A stretch of DNA of 64,000 bases from Rhizobiales bacterium NRL2 (lineage in GTDB: Bacteria; Pseudomonadota; Alphaproteobacteria; Minwuiales; Minwuiaceae). Shown piece by piece: positions 22,995-31,198 of the stretch. Both the position numbers and the translations under genes were made by a program. The notes under the pieces were generated by a model. That model did not search any database and was not told where the DNA came from. It was given only the letters and a program-made list of their open reading frames with translations. Location of the stretch: assembly GCA_001664005.1 (NCBI GenBank), contig CP016093.1, positions 1,309,001 to 1,373,000 on the forward strand, in the 5' to 3' direction. The first letter of the stretch is position 1, and every line of letters begins with the position of its first letter.

Positions 22995-23510
22995 TCAGAG
23001 GATTTCGCAGGCCTCGGCGAACGCGGGGCGGTCGCCGGGCGGCTGCAGCGCCGAGGGATCGCCGTGGCCAATGGCGCAGACGAAGCACGACCGCGCGCCG
23101 CCGCCGGGAAAGAACGCCGCGTCCACCAGCGCGGCGTCGAAGCCGCTGATCGGTCCGCAGTCGAGACCCAGCGCGCGCGCGGCGATCATCACGTAGGCGC
23201 TCTGCATGGCCGCGTTGCCGGTGTCCTCCGCGCCGGCGCTGTCATGGGCCACGACAACGATGACGGGTGCGGACATGGCCGGCTCGCGCTCCGCCACCGG
23301 CAGGGCAGGGGCGAGGCGGGCCTTGGCTTCCGGCGATTTCAGGAATCGCAGCCGCGCAGTCGCGCCGGCCGGATCGGTCGGGCCCTGGCGTACAAGATCG
23401 TAGAGGGCGTGCAGGCTCACGTCCGCGACCGGCTTGTCCAGCCATGCGCCATGCGTTCCCGCGTGGCGGAAGATCAGGTCCATGCCGGCGTCGCTGAGTA
23501 TGGATGTCAC
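22995..23510 (-). CDS. RutE-like nitroreductase family protein, shortened
   Basis: Resembles RutE-type malonic semialdehyde reductases/FMN nitroreductases: DLIFRHAGTHGAWLDKPV near the start, AARALGLDCGPISGFD, VDAAFF and EACEIL at the end. It is 171 aa, against about 196 for E. coli RutE. The missing stretch lies between the APVIVVVAHD strand and the NAAMQSAYVM helix. The usual SANxSPAR flavin-loop segment reads DPAGATAR. FMN binding is therefore uncertain. The start is GTG at 23510. It precedes tsaB by 4 bases and is divergent from the deacetylase gene. Confidence 0.78.
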   Translation of the reverse strand: MTSILSDAGMDLIFRHAGTHGAWLDKPVADVSLHALYDLVRQGPTDPAGATARLRFLKSPEAKARLAPALPVAEREPAMSAPVIVVVAHDSAGAEDTGNAAMQSAYVMIAARALGLDCGPISGFDAALVDAAFFPGGGARSCFVCAIGHGDPSALQPPGDRPAFAEACEIL

Positions 23511-23605
23511 TGGGCGTCTCCATGCCGGGGCCGAGGTGGCGGAGCGAGGTGCTCCATACTAGATTGACGACCAATTCTGAACAGCCGGTTGAGGAACCCT
23601 GAACG

Positions 23606-24622
23606 ATGCCGCGCTTCCGCTTCGCCGCACTGCTGCTCGCGGGGCTCGTCGCGTCCGGCGCGCGCGCCGCCGACCATGCCGTCGTGTTCATGTATCACCA
23701 TTTCGGCCAGACGGGTCTGCCGGCGACCAATATCCGTCTGGAGCAGTTCGAGGCGCATCTGGATTACCTGGCGGCGGAAAACTACACGGTCTGGCCGCTC
23801 TCGCGCGTCGTGCAGGCGCTGCGGACCGGCGAATCCATGCCCGAGCGGACGGTGGCGCTGACGGCCGACGACGCCTATCGCAGCGTGATGACGGAGGCCT
23901 GGCCGCGGCTGAAGGCGCGGGGCTGGCCTTTCACGCTGTTCGTCGCCACCGACCAGGTCGACGGCGGCGGCAAGCGGCTGTTGAACTGGGACGAAGTGCG
24001 CCGGCTGCGCGATGAGGGCATGGAGATCGCCGCCCATTCGGCAGCTCACGGCCACATGGCGGACATGACGCCGGAGGCGGCGGCGGCCGACTTCGAGCGC
24101 GCCAACCGGCGGTTCCGGAAGGAACTGGGGTTCACGCCGGAGATCCTTGCCTATCCCTATGGCGAATACAGTCGGGCGCTGATCGACGTGGCGCGGCAGG
24201 CCGGGTACAGCGCGGCCTTCGGTCAGCATTCCGGGCCGGTAGGCCCGGGGCGGCCGATCATGGCCCTGCCGCGCTTCGCCCTGAACGAACGCTTTGGCGA
24301 GATGGAGCGGTTCCGAACCGCGGCCGCGAGCCTGCCGCTGCCGGTCGCCGACCCCGAGCCGGCGGACACCCTGCTTCCGGCCGGCGCAACGCCCTTGATC
24401 GCGTTCACCCTGCAGGGCGGTGTGGCGCCCGAAGCCGTGGCCTGCTTCCATTCCTCGGCGCCGGGCCCGCTGCCGCTCGCAATCGAGGGACAGCGGATCA
24501 GCTTCGAGTTTCCGGTCCCCGCGCAGCCCGGGCGTTCGCGCTTCAACTGCACGGCGCCGGCGGGGGAGGGGCGCTTCTACTGGTACGGGCGTCAGTTCGT
24601 GGTGAAGGGTGGGCGCGACTAA
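23606..24622 (+). CDS. Secreted polysaccharide deacetylase family protein
   Basis: 338 aa with a clear signal peptide (residues 1-21, cleavage near ARAADH). The NodB-type fold is recognisable: MYHHFG at the start, the metal Asp motif as TADDAY (in place of the usual TFDDG), the His motif AHSAAHGHM, and ILAYPYGEYS. The C-terminal 80 residues are an unassigned beta-rich extension. It probably deacetylates a periplasmic or surface glycan; the substrate is unknown. Its stop codon overlaps by 4 bases that of the convergent glucosaminidase gene. Confidence 0.87.
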   Translation: MPRFRFAALLLAGLVASGARAADHAVVFMYHHFGQTGLPATNIRLEQFEAHLDYLAAENYTVWPLSRVVQALRTGESMPERTVALTADDAYRSVMTEAWPRLKARGWPFTLFVATDQVDGGGKRLLNWDEVRRLRDEGMEIAAHSAAHGHMADMTPEAAAADFERANRRFRKELGFTPEILAYPYGEYSRALIDVARQAGYSAAFGQHSGPVGPGRPIMALPRFALNERFGEMERFRTAAASLPLPVADPEPADTLLPAGATPLIAFTLQGGVAPEAVACFHSSAPGPLPLAIEGQRISFEFPVPAQPGRSRFNCTAPAGEGRFYWYGRQFVVKGGRD

Positions 24623-25515
24623 TCCCGGAAGTTGCGGGCGACCCTGTCGGCCATGACAGGAACGATGCGGCGGTCGAAGTCGCGCAGATCGTTCACCCGC
24701 ATGATCAGACGCAGGTCGTCTACATAGACCTGGCCGGTTTCGGCGTAGCGGGTCAGATGGCCGGCGAGCCGGTAGCCGTCGATCAGCCGGCCCTCGCGGC
24801 GCATTTCCGCGCGCGCGCGTCGCAGTTCGGCATAGGCCGGATGCGTGTTCAGGTTCCGCATGTAGGCGTTGACCGATTCCAGCAGGCTGCGGAACGCCTT
24901 GACCTCGAAATTCTCGCCGCTGCGGCGGCGCTCGGGAACGATGCCGTCGCCGCGCGACCAGGTCCGCTGGCCGTAGAGCGCCCGTCCGTCCTGGGCGAAG
25001 CGTGAGGTGCCCCAGCCACTTTCCGTGATCGACTGGGCGATGGCCAGCGAGGGCGGGATGATATCGACGCGCAGCAGCAGCGGCCGCACGAGGTCGCGCG
25101 GCGTGCCGTCCATGCCGTAGTCCCAGGCCAGTTCCTGGATCCAGAGACGGTCTTCCCGCGTCAGCACGCCCTGACGCGCGATCTCCAGCAGCCGATGGCG
25201 ATTGGCCAGGATGCGGGCGTTGGCCTCCATCACCAGCGGCAGCACCAGCCGGATGAAGGTGCGCTTCTTCTGGGCCGTGTCGGTGATCTCGCCGATATCC
25301 TCGGGAAGGGCCGTGGCGAAGACCGGCGGCGGCAGAGCCGCGCCGCGCCGGACTGCGTCAAGGTCGTAGCTCAGCCTGCCCTGCTCCCAGAGAATGGCCG
25401 AGTGCGGCGTCGGCGGAGCCGCGCCCTTCAGCCTGGCCTCAGTCGCGTGGGCACCCTGCAGCAGCAGCGGCAACGCCAAAAGCGCGGCCGCCGCATGGCG
25501 TCCATACAGCCCCAT
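24619..25515 (-). CDS. Bax-like glucosaminidase domain protein
   Basis: 298 aa, signal peptide at residues 1-24 (AAAALLALPLLLQGAHA). Resembles E. coli Bax/FlgJ-type beta-N-acetylglucosaminidases: FIRLVLPLVMEANARI, the catalytic-region DIIPPSLAIAQSITESGWGT and RFAQDGRALYGQRTW. It probably cleaves peptidoglycan in the periplasm. The start at 25515 is chosen because the signal sequence begins there; an ATG 13 codons upstream is possible. Convergent with the deacetylase gene. Confidence 0.88.
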   Translation of the reverse strand: MGLYGRHAAAALLALPLLLQGAHATEARLKGAAPPTPHSAILWEQGRLSYDLDAVRRGAALPPPVFATALPEDIGEITDTAQKKRTFIRLVLPLVMEANARILANRHRLLEIARQGVLTREDRLWIQELAWDYGMDGTPRDLVRPLLLRVDIIPPSLAIAQSITESGWGTSRFAQDGRALYGQRTWSRGDGIVPERRRSGENFEVKAFRSLLESVNAYMRNLNTHPAYAELRRARAEMRREGRLIDGYRLAGHLTRYAETGQVYVDDLRLIMRVNDLRDFDRRIVPVMADRVARNFRD

Positions 25516-25602
25516 GGTCAAATACCCCGATTTCCGAATCGCCCAGCCGCGCACGCCCCGCGACCCTTGCGTCGTTGTTGTTCTTACGGTTCGGCGCGGA
25601 GG

Positions 25603-26166
25603 CTAGACCGCGCGGACCTCTTGCACTTCCGGCACGTAGTGGCGCAGAAGATTCTCGATACCATGCTTCAGGGTCATTACCGAGCTGGGGCAGCCCTGAC
25701 AAGCACCTTGCATCGCAAGGTACACGACGCCGTCATCGAAGCCATGGAACACGATGTCGCCCCCGTCCTGGGCCACGGCGGGCCGCACGCGGCTGTCCAG
25801 CAGTTCGACGATCTGCTTGACGATCTCCGGGTCGCCGTCGCCGGCGTCCGCGTGAGCGCTGGCGGTCCCGATGCTGGCGCCGTCCTCGATCACCGGAAGG
25901 CCGGCGCTGAAGTGCTCCATGATGGCGCCGAGGATCGAGGGCTTGATGTGATGCCACTCGACATTCTCGTGCTTGCTGACCGACACGAAGTCGTGGCCGA
26001 GATAGACACCTTCCACGCCGTCGACCTCGAACAGCCGGCGGGCGAGCGGAGAGACGGCCGCGTCCTCGGGGCCGCGGAAGTCGGCGACGCCCTCGTTCAT
26101 GACCGTGACGCCGGGAATGAACTTCAGCGTCTGCGGGTTCGGTGTCGGTTCTGTCTGGATGAACAT
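25603..26166 (-). CDS. Fe-S cluster carrier NfuA/NifU-like protein
   Basis: 187 aa. The N-terminal Nfu_N domain begins MFIQTEPTPNPQTLKFIPG. The C-terminal NifU domain has RPAVAQDGGDIVFHGF and the cluster motif CQGC (Cys156, Cys159). It carries 4Fe-4S clusters to target enzymes. The start at 26166 has GGAGG upstream. It is divergent from the adenylate cyclase-type gene. Confidence 0.94.
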   Translation of the reverse strand: MFIQTEPTPNPQTLKFIPGVTVMNEGVADFRGPEDAAVSPLARRLFEVDGVEGVYLGHDFVSVSKHENVEWHHIKPSILGAIMEHFSAGLPVIEDGASIGTASAHADAGDGDPEIVKQIVELLDSRVRPAVAQDGGDIVFHGFDDGVVYLAMQGACQGCPSSVMTLKHGIENLLRHYVPEVQEVRAV

Positions 26167-26304
26167 CCGTTCCTCCGTCATGCCCAGTGGACCCTTGCTC
26201 TCGGGTCTCAGGCAGCCTATCTGGCGCGCTCGGACGCGCCGGTCAATACTGGCCCGTCGCCGACGAGGCCTCGAGAGGGTGGAGTTTCGAAACTGGCGGG
26301 GCAT

Positions 26305-27519
26305 ATGCCACAGACTGATCGGGAAACCAAGGCCGCCGTGATCGCCGGCGGCGGCTGGCGCTCGGACCCGATGGCGCTCTGGCTGATGACGGTCCTGCAC
26401 CGGCCCAATGCCGAGCTGGATTTCTTCGCCGAGCTCTGCGAGCGGCTGACGGAGGAGGGCATGGAGCTGGCCCGCGGATTCTGCGGGCTGCTGTCCCTTC
26501 ATCCGCAGTTCGTCTCGCGGAACCTGATCTGGACGCCGGAAACCGGCAGCGAGGTCAAGGGCCGCGAGCACGGCGTCGTCAGCACGAATTTCTACTACCA
26601 GAGTCCTGTCTATCTGATTCACCAGGGCGCCGAGGAGGTGCGGCAGCGTCTGGATGTGGACGAGGATCTGCTGGCCTTCGATATCTGGAAGGAAGCGCGG
26701 GCGGCCGGCATGACCGACTATATCGCCCTGCCGCTCAGGCATTCGACCGGCGAGGTCAACGTGCTGTCCTTCGCGACCCGCCGGTCCTCCGGCTTTGCCG
26801 ACGCCGAGATCGGGCGGTTCAAGGATCTGCTGCCGCTGATCGCTCTCCGCCTGGAGTTGATGAACAGCTACTTCGCCACCAACACGCTGCTCACGACCTA
26901 TCTGGGCGAGGCGGCGGCGCGGCGGGTGCTGGCCGGCACCATCCACCGCGCCGAGGGCGAGGCGCTGCGCGCCGCCATCTATTTCTGCGACCTGCGCGGC
27001 TTCACGCGCCTCTCCGACCAGCTGGGCGGTGAGCAGATGATCGAACTGCTGGACGATTACTTCGACTGCATGATCGAACCGATCCGCGCCTGCGGCGGAG
27101 AGGTGCTGAAATTCCTCGGCGACGGCATGCTCGCCATCTTTCCCATGGACGACCGCACCGCCCGGCTGGCCTGCCAGTCGGCGCTGGTCTCCGCGGAGGA
27201 GGGCATCGCCAATCTGGCCGCGCTCAGCCGTCGGCGCGAGGCCGAGGGCCAGCCGCCGCTGGTTGCCGGCGTCGGCCTGCATGCGGGCGACGTGATCTTC
27301 GGCAATATCGGCGCGGCGGACCGCCTAGACTTCACGGTGATCGGCCGCGCCGTCAATGAAGTCAGCCGCGTCGAGGCCCTGACCAAGCGGCTCGCCCGGC
27401 CGGTGCTGATGACTGCCGAATTCGCCCGTCTGCACGGCGACGGGCGCGCCCTCCGCTCGCTCGGACCGCAGCGGCTGGCCGGCATATCGGAACCGGCCGA
27501 GATATTCGCGCCGGCCTGA
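26305..27519 (+). CDS. Class III adenylate/guanylate cyclase with N-terminal sensor region
   Basis: 404 aa, no membrane segment. Residues 1-190 form an uncharacterised sensor-like region (Trp-rich start, possible GAF-type fold around ADAEIGRFKDLLPLIALRLELM). The class III catalytic domain runs from about 215 to 400. Metal-binding aspartates are Asp229 in FCDLRGFT and Asp273 in LGDGMLAIF, and the transition-state Asn/Arg lie in GRAVNEVSRVEAL. The active site looks intact, so it probably makes cAMP. The signal sensed is unknown. The start at 26305 is the first ATG after the gap. Confidence 0.88.
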   Translation: MPQTDRETKAAVIAGGGWRSDPMALWLMTVLHRPNAELDFFAELCERLTEEGMELARGFCGLLSLHPQFVSRNLIWTPETGSEVKGREHGVVSTNFYYQSPVYLIHQGAEEVRQRLDVDEDLLAFDIWKEARAAGMTDYIALPLRHSTGEVNVLSFATRRSSGFADAEIGRFKDLLPLIALRLELMNSYFATNTLLTTYLGEAAARRVLAGTIHRAEGEALRAAIYFCDLRGFTRLSDQLGGEQMIELLDDYFDCMIEPIRACGGEVLKFLGDGMLAIFPMDDRTARLACQSALVSAEEGIANLAALSRRREAEGQPPLVAGVGLHAGDVIFGNIGAADRLDFTVIGRAVNEVSRVEALTKRLARPVLMTAEFARLHGDGRALRSLGPQRLAGISEPAEIFAPA

Positions 27520-27562
27520 CCGCCACCCCGCCCCGCCCGCAGCCGCAGGACCCAGAATCCGG

Positions 27563-28165
27563 ATGATCCAGTTCGCCCTCGCCGTCGCCTTCCTGATCAT
27601 CACGCCCGGCCCCGGCGTCCTCTCGGTCGCCGGCGTCGGCGCCGGGTTCGGCCTGCGCGCCGGCGCGCGCTACATCGCGGGGCTGTTCGTCGGCACCAAT
27701 CTGGTCGCCATCGCCGTGGTCAGCGGACTATGGGCGGCGGTGTCGACGGTGCCGTACCTGAGGACGGCGCTGCTGTTCGTTTCGGTCGCCTTCCTGACCT
27801 ATCTGGCGCTGCGCATCGCCTTCGCCGGCGCCTCCATCGCCTTCAACCGCGCGCTCAAGCAGCCCGGCGCGGCGGACGCGGTCTTCCTGCAGTTCGTCAA
27901 TCCGAAGGCCTATGCCGTCAACACGACGCTGTTCGCCGGTTTCCCGATGGGCTTCACCGATCCCGCGACCGAGATCGCCATGAAGTTCCTGATCATGAAC
28001 CTGATCTGGGTGCCGGTGCATTTCGGCTGGCTGTGGCTGGGCATCACCATCAAGCGTCTCGACCTGCCGGCGTGCACCCAGCGGCGCATCAACTATCTGA
28101 TGGCCGTCGCCATGATGGCGGTCGTGGCGATGACGCTGCTGGCAGGCGGCATCGCCGGGGCGTGA
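27563..28165 (+). CDS. LysE/RhtB family exporter
   Basis: Inner-membrane amino-acid exporter family, 200 aa, about six hydrophobic segments. The N-terminal family motif ITPGPGVL and the early GLRAGARYIAGLFVG segment are present, as is FLQFVNPKAY. It lies 43 bases after the cyclase gene on the same strand and is convergent with ada (12-base gap). The substrate cannot be inferred. Confidence 0.9.
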   Translation: MIQFALAVAFLIITPGPGVLSVAGVGAGFGLRAGARYIAGLFVGTNLVAIAVVSGLWAAVSTVPYLRTALLFVSVAFLTYLALRIAFAGASIAFNRALKQPGAADAVFLQFVNPKAYAVNTTLFAGFPMGFTDPATEIAMKFLIMNLIWVPVHFGWLWLGITIKRLDLPACTQRRINYLMAVAMMAVVAMTLLAGGIAGA

Positions 28166-28178
28166 GGCCGGCCGCGGC

Positions 28179-29231
28179 TCAGTCGCGCCTTTCCATCTCC
28201 AGCAACGCCTGCTTGCGCTCCAGCCCCCAGCGGTAGCCGTGCAGCTTGCCGTCGGAGCCGACGGCGCGATGGCAGGGTATGGCCAGCGAGACGGGGTTGC
28301 GCCCGCAGGCCGAGCCCACGGCCCGGACCGCCTTCGGCTTGCCGATTGCCTCGGCGATCTCCGCATAGGTGCGTGTCTCGCCGTAGGGGATGTCCATCAG
28401 CGCCTGCCAGACCCGCCACTGGAAGGCTGTCGCCCGGACGTCGAGCGGCAGGGCCGGGTGCGGGCCGTCGCTGTCGAGATAGGCTGTCAGCGCCGCCAGC
28501 GATTCCGACAGCGCCGCGCCGTCCTCGGCCAGTTCCGCATTCGGATACTCCTCGCGCAGTTCGCCGGCAAGCCGGGCCGGATCGTCGCCCAGATAGACCG
28601 CCGAGACGCCCTTTTCTGTCGCCGCCGCCAGGACCAGGCCCAGCCGGCTCCCCGCGAAGCCGTAGGCCATGCGCACGCCCGGCGCGCCCCGGGCGTAGAC
28701 GCCGGGCGCCATGCCGAGCGTCCGGTCCGCGTTCTCGTAGACCCGGCTGGGCGAACCGTAGCCCGCGCCGTAGATGGCGTCGGCGACGCCGTTCTCCGCG
28801 CGCAGCCCTGTTTTCAGCAACGCCACCCGCCGGGCCTCGGCGTACTGGCGCGGGCTCACGCCCACGGCCTTCTTGAACGCCTTCTGGAAGTGATGGGCGT
28901 TGAAGCCCGCCCGCTCGGCCAGCGCCGAGAGCGAGGGCACGGCTGCGGCCTCCGTCAGGCTCCGCTCGATGCCGCGCGCGGCATCCTCGATGGCGGCCAT
29001 CATCGGGTCGGCCAGGTGCTGGCGCTGGGGATGGCAGCGCTTGCAGGGGCGGAAGCCGGCCTGCTCGGCGGCCGCCGGCACGTCGAAGAACGTCACGTTC
29101 TCGCGCTTCGGCGTGCGTGCCGGACAACTCGGCCGGCAGTAGATGCCCGTGGTCTTCACGCCCAGCACGAAATGGCCGTCGAAGGTCGCGTCGCGCGTCT
29201 CGACGGCGGTCCAGAAGTTCTGTTCGGTCAT
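28179..29231 (-). CDS. ada: Bifunctional Ada: DNA repair methyltransferase and AraC-type activator
   Basis: 350 aa with all three Ada parts. The N-terminal zinc domain repairs methylphosphotriesters (Cys32, Cys36, Cys63, Cys66 in GIYCRPSC and PCKRCH). An AraC-type HTH spans about residues 75-170. The C-terminal O6-methylguanine methyltransferase has active-site Cys320 in IPCHR. The start at 29231 (MTEQNFW) has GAGGAGCG just upstream; an in-frame ATG nine codons earlier is less likely. All key residues are present. Confidence 0.94.
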   Translation of the reverse strand: MTEQNFWTAVETRDATFDGHFVLGVKTTGIYCRPSCPARTPKRENVTFFDVPAAAEQAGFRPCKRCHPQRQHLADPMMAAIEDAARGIERSLTEAAAVPSLSALAERAGFNAHHFQKAFKKAVGVSPRQYAEARRVALLKTGLRAENGVADAIYGAGYGSPSRVYENADRTLGMAPGVYARGAPGVRMAYGFAGSRLGLVLAAATEKGVSAVYLGDDPARLAGELREEYPNAELAEDGAALSESLAALTAYLDSDGPHPALPLDVRATAFQWRVWQALMDIPYGETRTYAEIAEAIGKPKAVRAVGSACGRNPVSLAIPCHRAVGSDGKLHGYRWGLERKQALLEMERRD

Positions 29232-29305
29232 GGTTCGCTCCTCGATCATGACCGGCAATGTCGTCCTTTCTCCCCGCCGCGGCTATCCGGGGCTTGTCGT
29301 CTATA

Positions 29306-31114
29306 TCAGGCGGCGGCCCGGCCCGCGTCGACGCCCCACGACCTGGGAACCTCGATCTCCATGTCCATCAGCATCTGGGCGTAGGCCTTGCCCTGCGGGT
29401 CGTTGCGCAGGCTGGCGACGCCGCCCCCGCCCAGGCTGCCGTAGAGCATGAAGTTCATCGCCCCGATGCCGGGCAGGTCGAAGCGGTCCACCTTCACCTG
29501 GTCGTCGAAGACATGCGCCATGTAGGCGCCGACCGCCTCCGCCGTCAGGGCGTGGCGCAGCACGGGCAGATATTCCGGCCGGCGCGCGACGACGCCGATG
29601 TTGGAGTGTGCGCCCTTGTCGCCGGAGCGGCCGTGGGCGACCGCCAGCAGCGGCACCGTGACCGTTTCGCCGGCCGGGGCCTCGGCGGGAGCCGCCTCGA
29701 CATCGCTGATCGTGGCGGGATCGAAGCCTCCGGCGGCGGGCACGTCGACATCGAACCGCTTGCCATCGACCACGACGGAAACGGGCACGTCCGACTTCTT
29801 CGCCAGGAATGAGAACAGGCGGATGACCGGCTGCGCCTTGGGCCGGCCGGCGCCGAATCCGGTGGTGCCCTGGCTGAACGACGTGCCGGCGGCCGCAATT
29901 TCCTTGGTGAAGATCGACAGCGCCTTCATGTCAGGATGCTTGACGGCGAGCTTCATGATCGCCTCGCGTGCGGCCCGGGCGCGGGAATGCGGGCCGTACA
30001 TGGCCTCGCCGCCGAGTATCTCCAGATGCGTTTCGGTGTAGTCGCCCAGATTGCGCTCCGCCAGCATCCGCCGCGTGCGCTTCAGGATGGCTTCGGCGGT
30101 CTTCTCGCACTTCGCCACGGCCTCCCAGCCGCCGATGGTCATCATGGCCACGGCGCGGTAACCGTCCTGCCAGGTGGCGGAGACCTTGTAGCTGTCGGTC
30201 GGCGGTCGGCCCTTCGCCCCCTTCACCAGCACGCGGTTCTCGCCGACCTCCTCGACCTCGACGGTGGTGAAGTCGCAGACCACGTCGGGCAGCATGTAGG
30301 CGCGGGGATCGCCGATCTCGTAGAGCAGCTGCTCCTTGATCGTCCCGGCCTCGACCAGTCCGCCGGTGCCTTCGGGCTTGGTCAGCACGAAGCTGCCGTC
30401 GGCGCGGCATTCGGCGATCGGATAGCCGATGTCGTCCCAGTCGGGGACGCGGTGATAGTCGGTGTAGAGGCCGCCCGTCGCCTGGGCGCCACATTCCAGG
30501 ATGTGGCCGCACAGGCTGCCCGCGGCCATCAGGTCGTGGTTGTCCGGCGACCAGCCGAATTCGTGCATCAGCGGCCCGAGGGTCACCGCCGAATCGACCG
30601 CGCGTCCGGTAATGACGACGTCCGCACCCTCGTCCAGCGCCTTCGCGATCGGCACCGCGCCCAGATAGGCGTTCATCGACCAGCATTTCTCGGGGAACGG
30701 CGCGCCGGAGAACATTTCCGTCACCCCCGCCTTCCGCAGGGCCTCTTCGCGGTCCATCAGGTCGTCGCCCTCGACCCAGGCGATCTTCAGGCTGACTCCG
30801 GCCTCCTCGGCGACCTGGCGCAGCGCCTCCGCGCAGGCCTTCGGATTCACGCCGCCGGCATTGGAGACGACCTTGATGCCCTTTTCGGCGATGTCGCGAA
30901 TGACCTGCTTCATGGCGACGGAGACGAAGTCGACCGCATAGCCGGCGTTCGGATCCTTGGCGCGCATGCGGGCCATGATCGACATGGTGATCTCGGCCAG
31001 GTAGTCGAAGACCAGATAGTCGATCTCGGCGCGGCGTACGAGCTGCGGCGCGCCGACCCCCGAATCGCCCCAGAAGCCGGATGCGCCGCCGATGCGGATG
31101 ATCTTCTCGCTCAT
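29306..31114 (-). CDS. Acyclic terpene utilization AtuA family protein (DUF1446)
   Basis: 602 aa. Residues 1-450 match the AtuA/DUF1446 family (RIGGASGFWGDSG, VSNAGGVNPKACAEALR, ITGRAVDSAVTLGPL, SLCGHILECGAQATGG). The last ~110 residues are the small AtuA-like C-terminal domain (PLLAVAHGRSGDKGAHSNIGVVAR). In Pseudomonas atu loci this family takes part in citronellol-type terpene degradation, but no atuC/F carboxylase or other atu gene is visible here, so the role is open. Divergent from mscS. Confidence 0.85.
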   Translation of the reverse strand: MSEKIIRIGGASGFWGDSGVGAPQLVRRAEIDYLVFDYLAEITMSIMARMRAKDPNAGYAVDFVSVAMKQVIRDIAEKGIKVVSNAGGVNPKACAEALRQVAEEAGVSLKIAWVEGDDLMDREEALRKAGVTEMFSGAPFPEKCWSMNAYLGAVPIAKALDEGADVVITGRAVDSAVTLGPLMHEFGWSPDNHDLMAAGSLCGHILECGAQATGGLYTDYHRVPDWDDIGYPIAECRADGSFVLTKPEGTGGLVEAGTIKEQLLYEIGDPRAYMLPDVVCDFTTVEVEEVGENRVLVKGAKGRPPTDSYKVSATWQDGYRAVAMMTIGGWEAVAKCEKTAEAILKRTRRMLAERNLGDYTETHLEILGGEAMYGPHSRARAAREAIMKLAVKHPDMKALSIFTKEIAAAGTSFSQGTTGFGAGRPKAQPVIRLFSFLAKKSDVPVSVVVDGKRFDVDVPAAGGFDPATISDVEAAPAEAPAGETVTVPLLAVAHGRSGDKGAHSNIGVVARRPEYLPVLRHALTAEAVGAYMAHVFDDQVKVDRFDLPGIGAMNFMLYGSLGGGGVASLRNDPQGKAYAQMLMDMEIEVPRSWGVDAGRAAA

Positions 31115-31198
31115 GTCATCCTCCCCAGAATGAACTGACTTTGTGCCGCAGTAGCAGAAAATTGCCCTGACCGCCGCCTCTACCTATCCTGCGCCGCC

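Noticed and set aside
29306-29400. Possible tRNA or small RNA in the ada-atuA spacer and other spacers
   Set aside because: No cloverleaf, CCA end or anticodon arm could be drawn in any intergenic region of the window.
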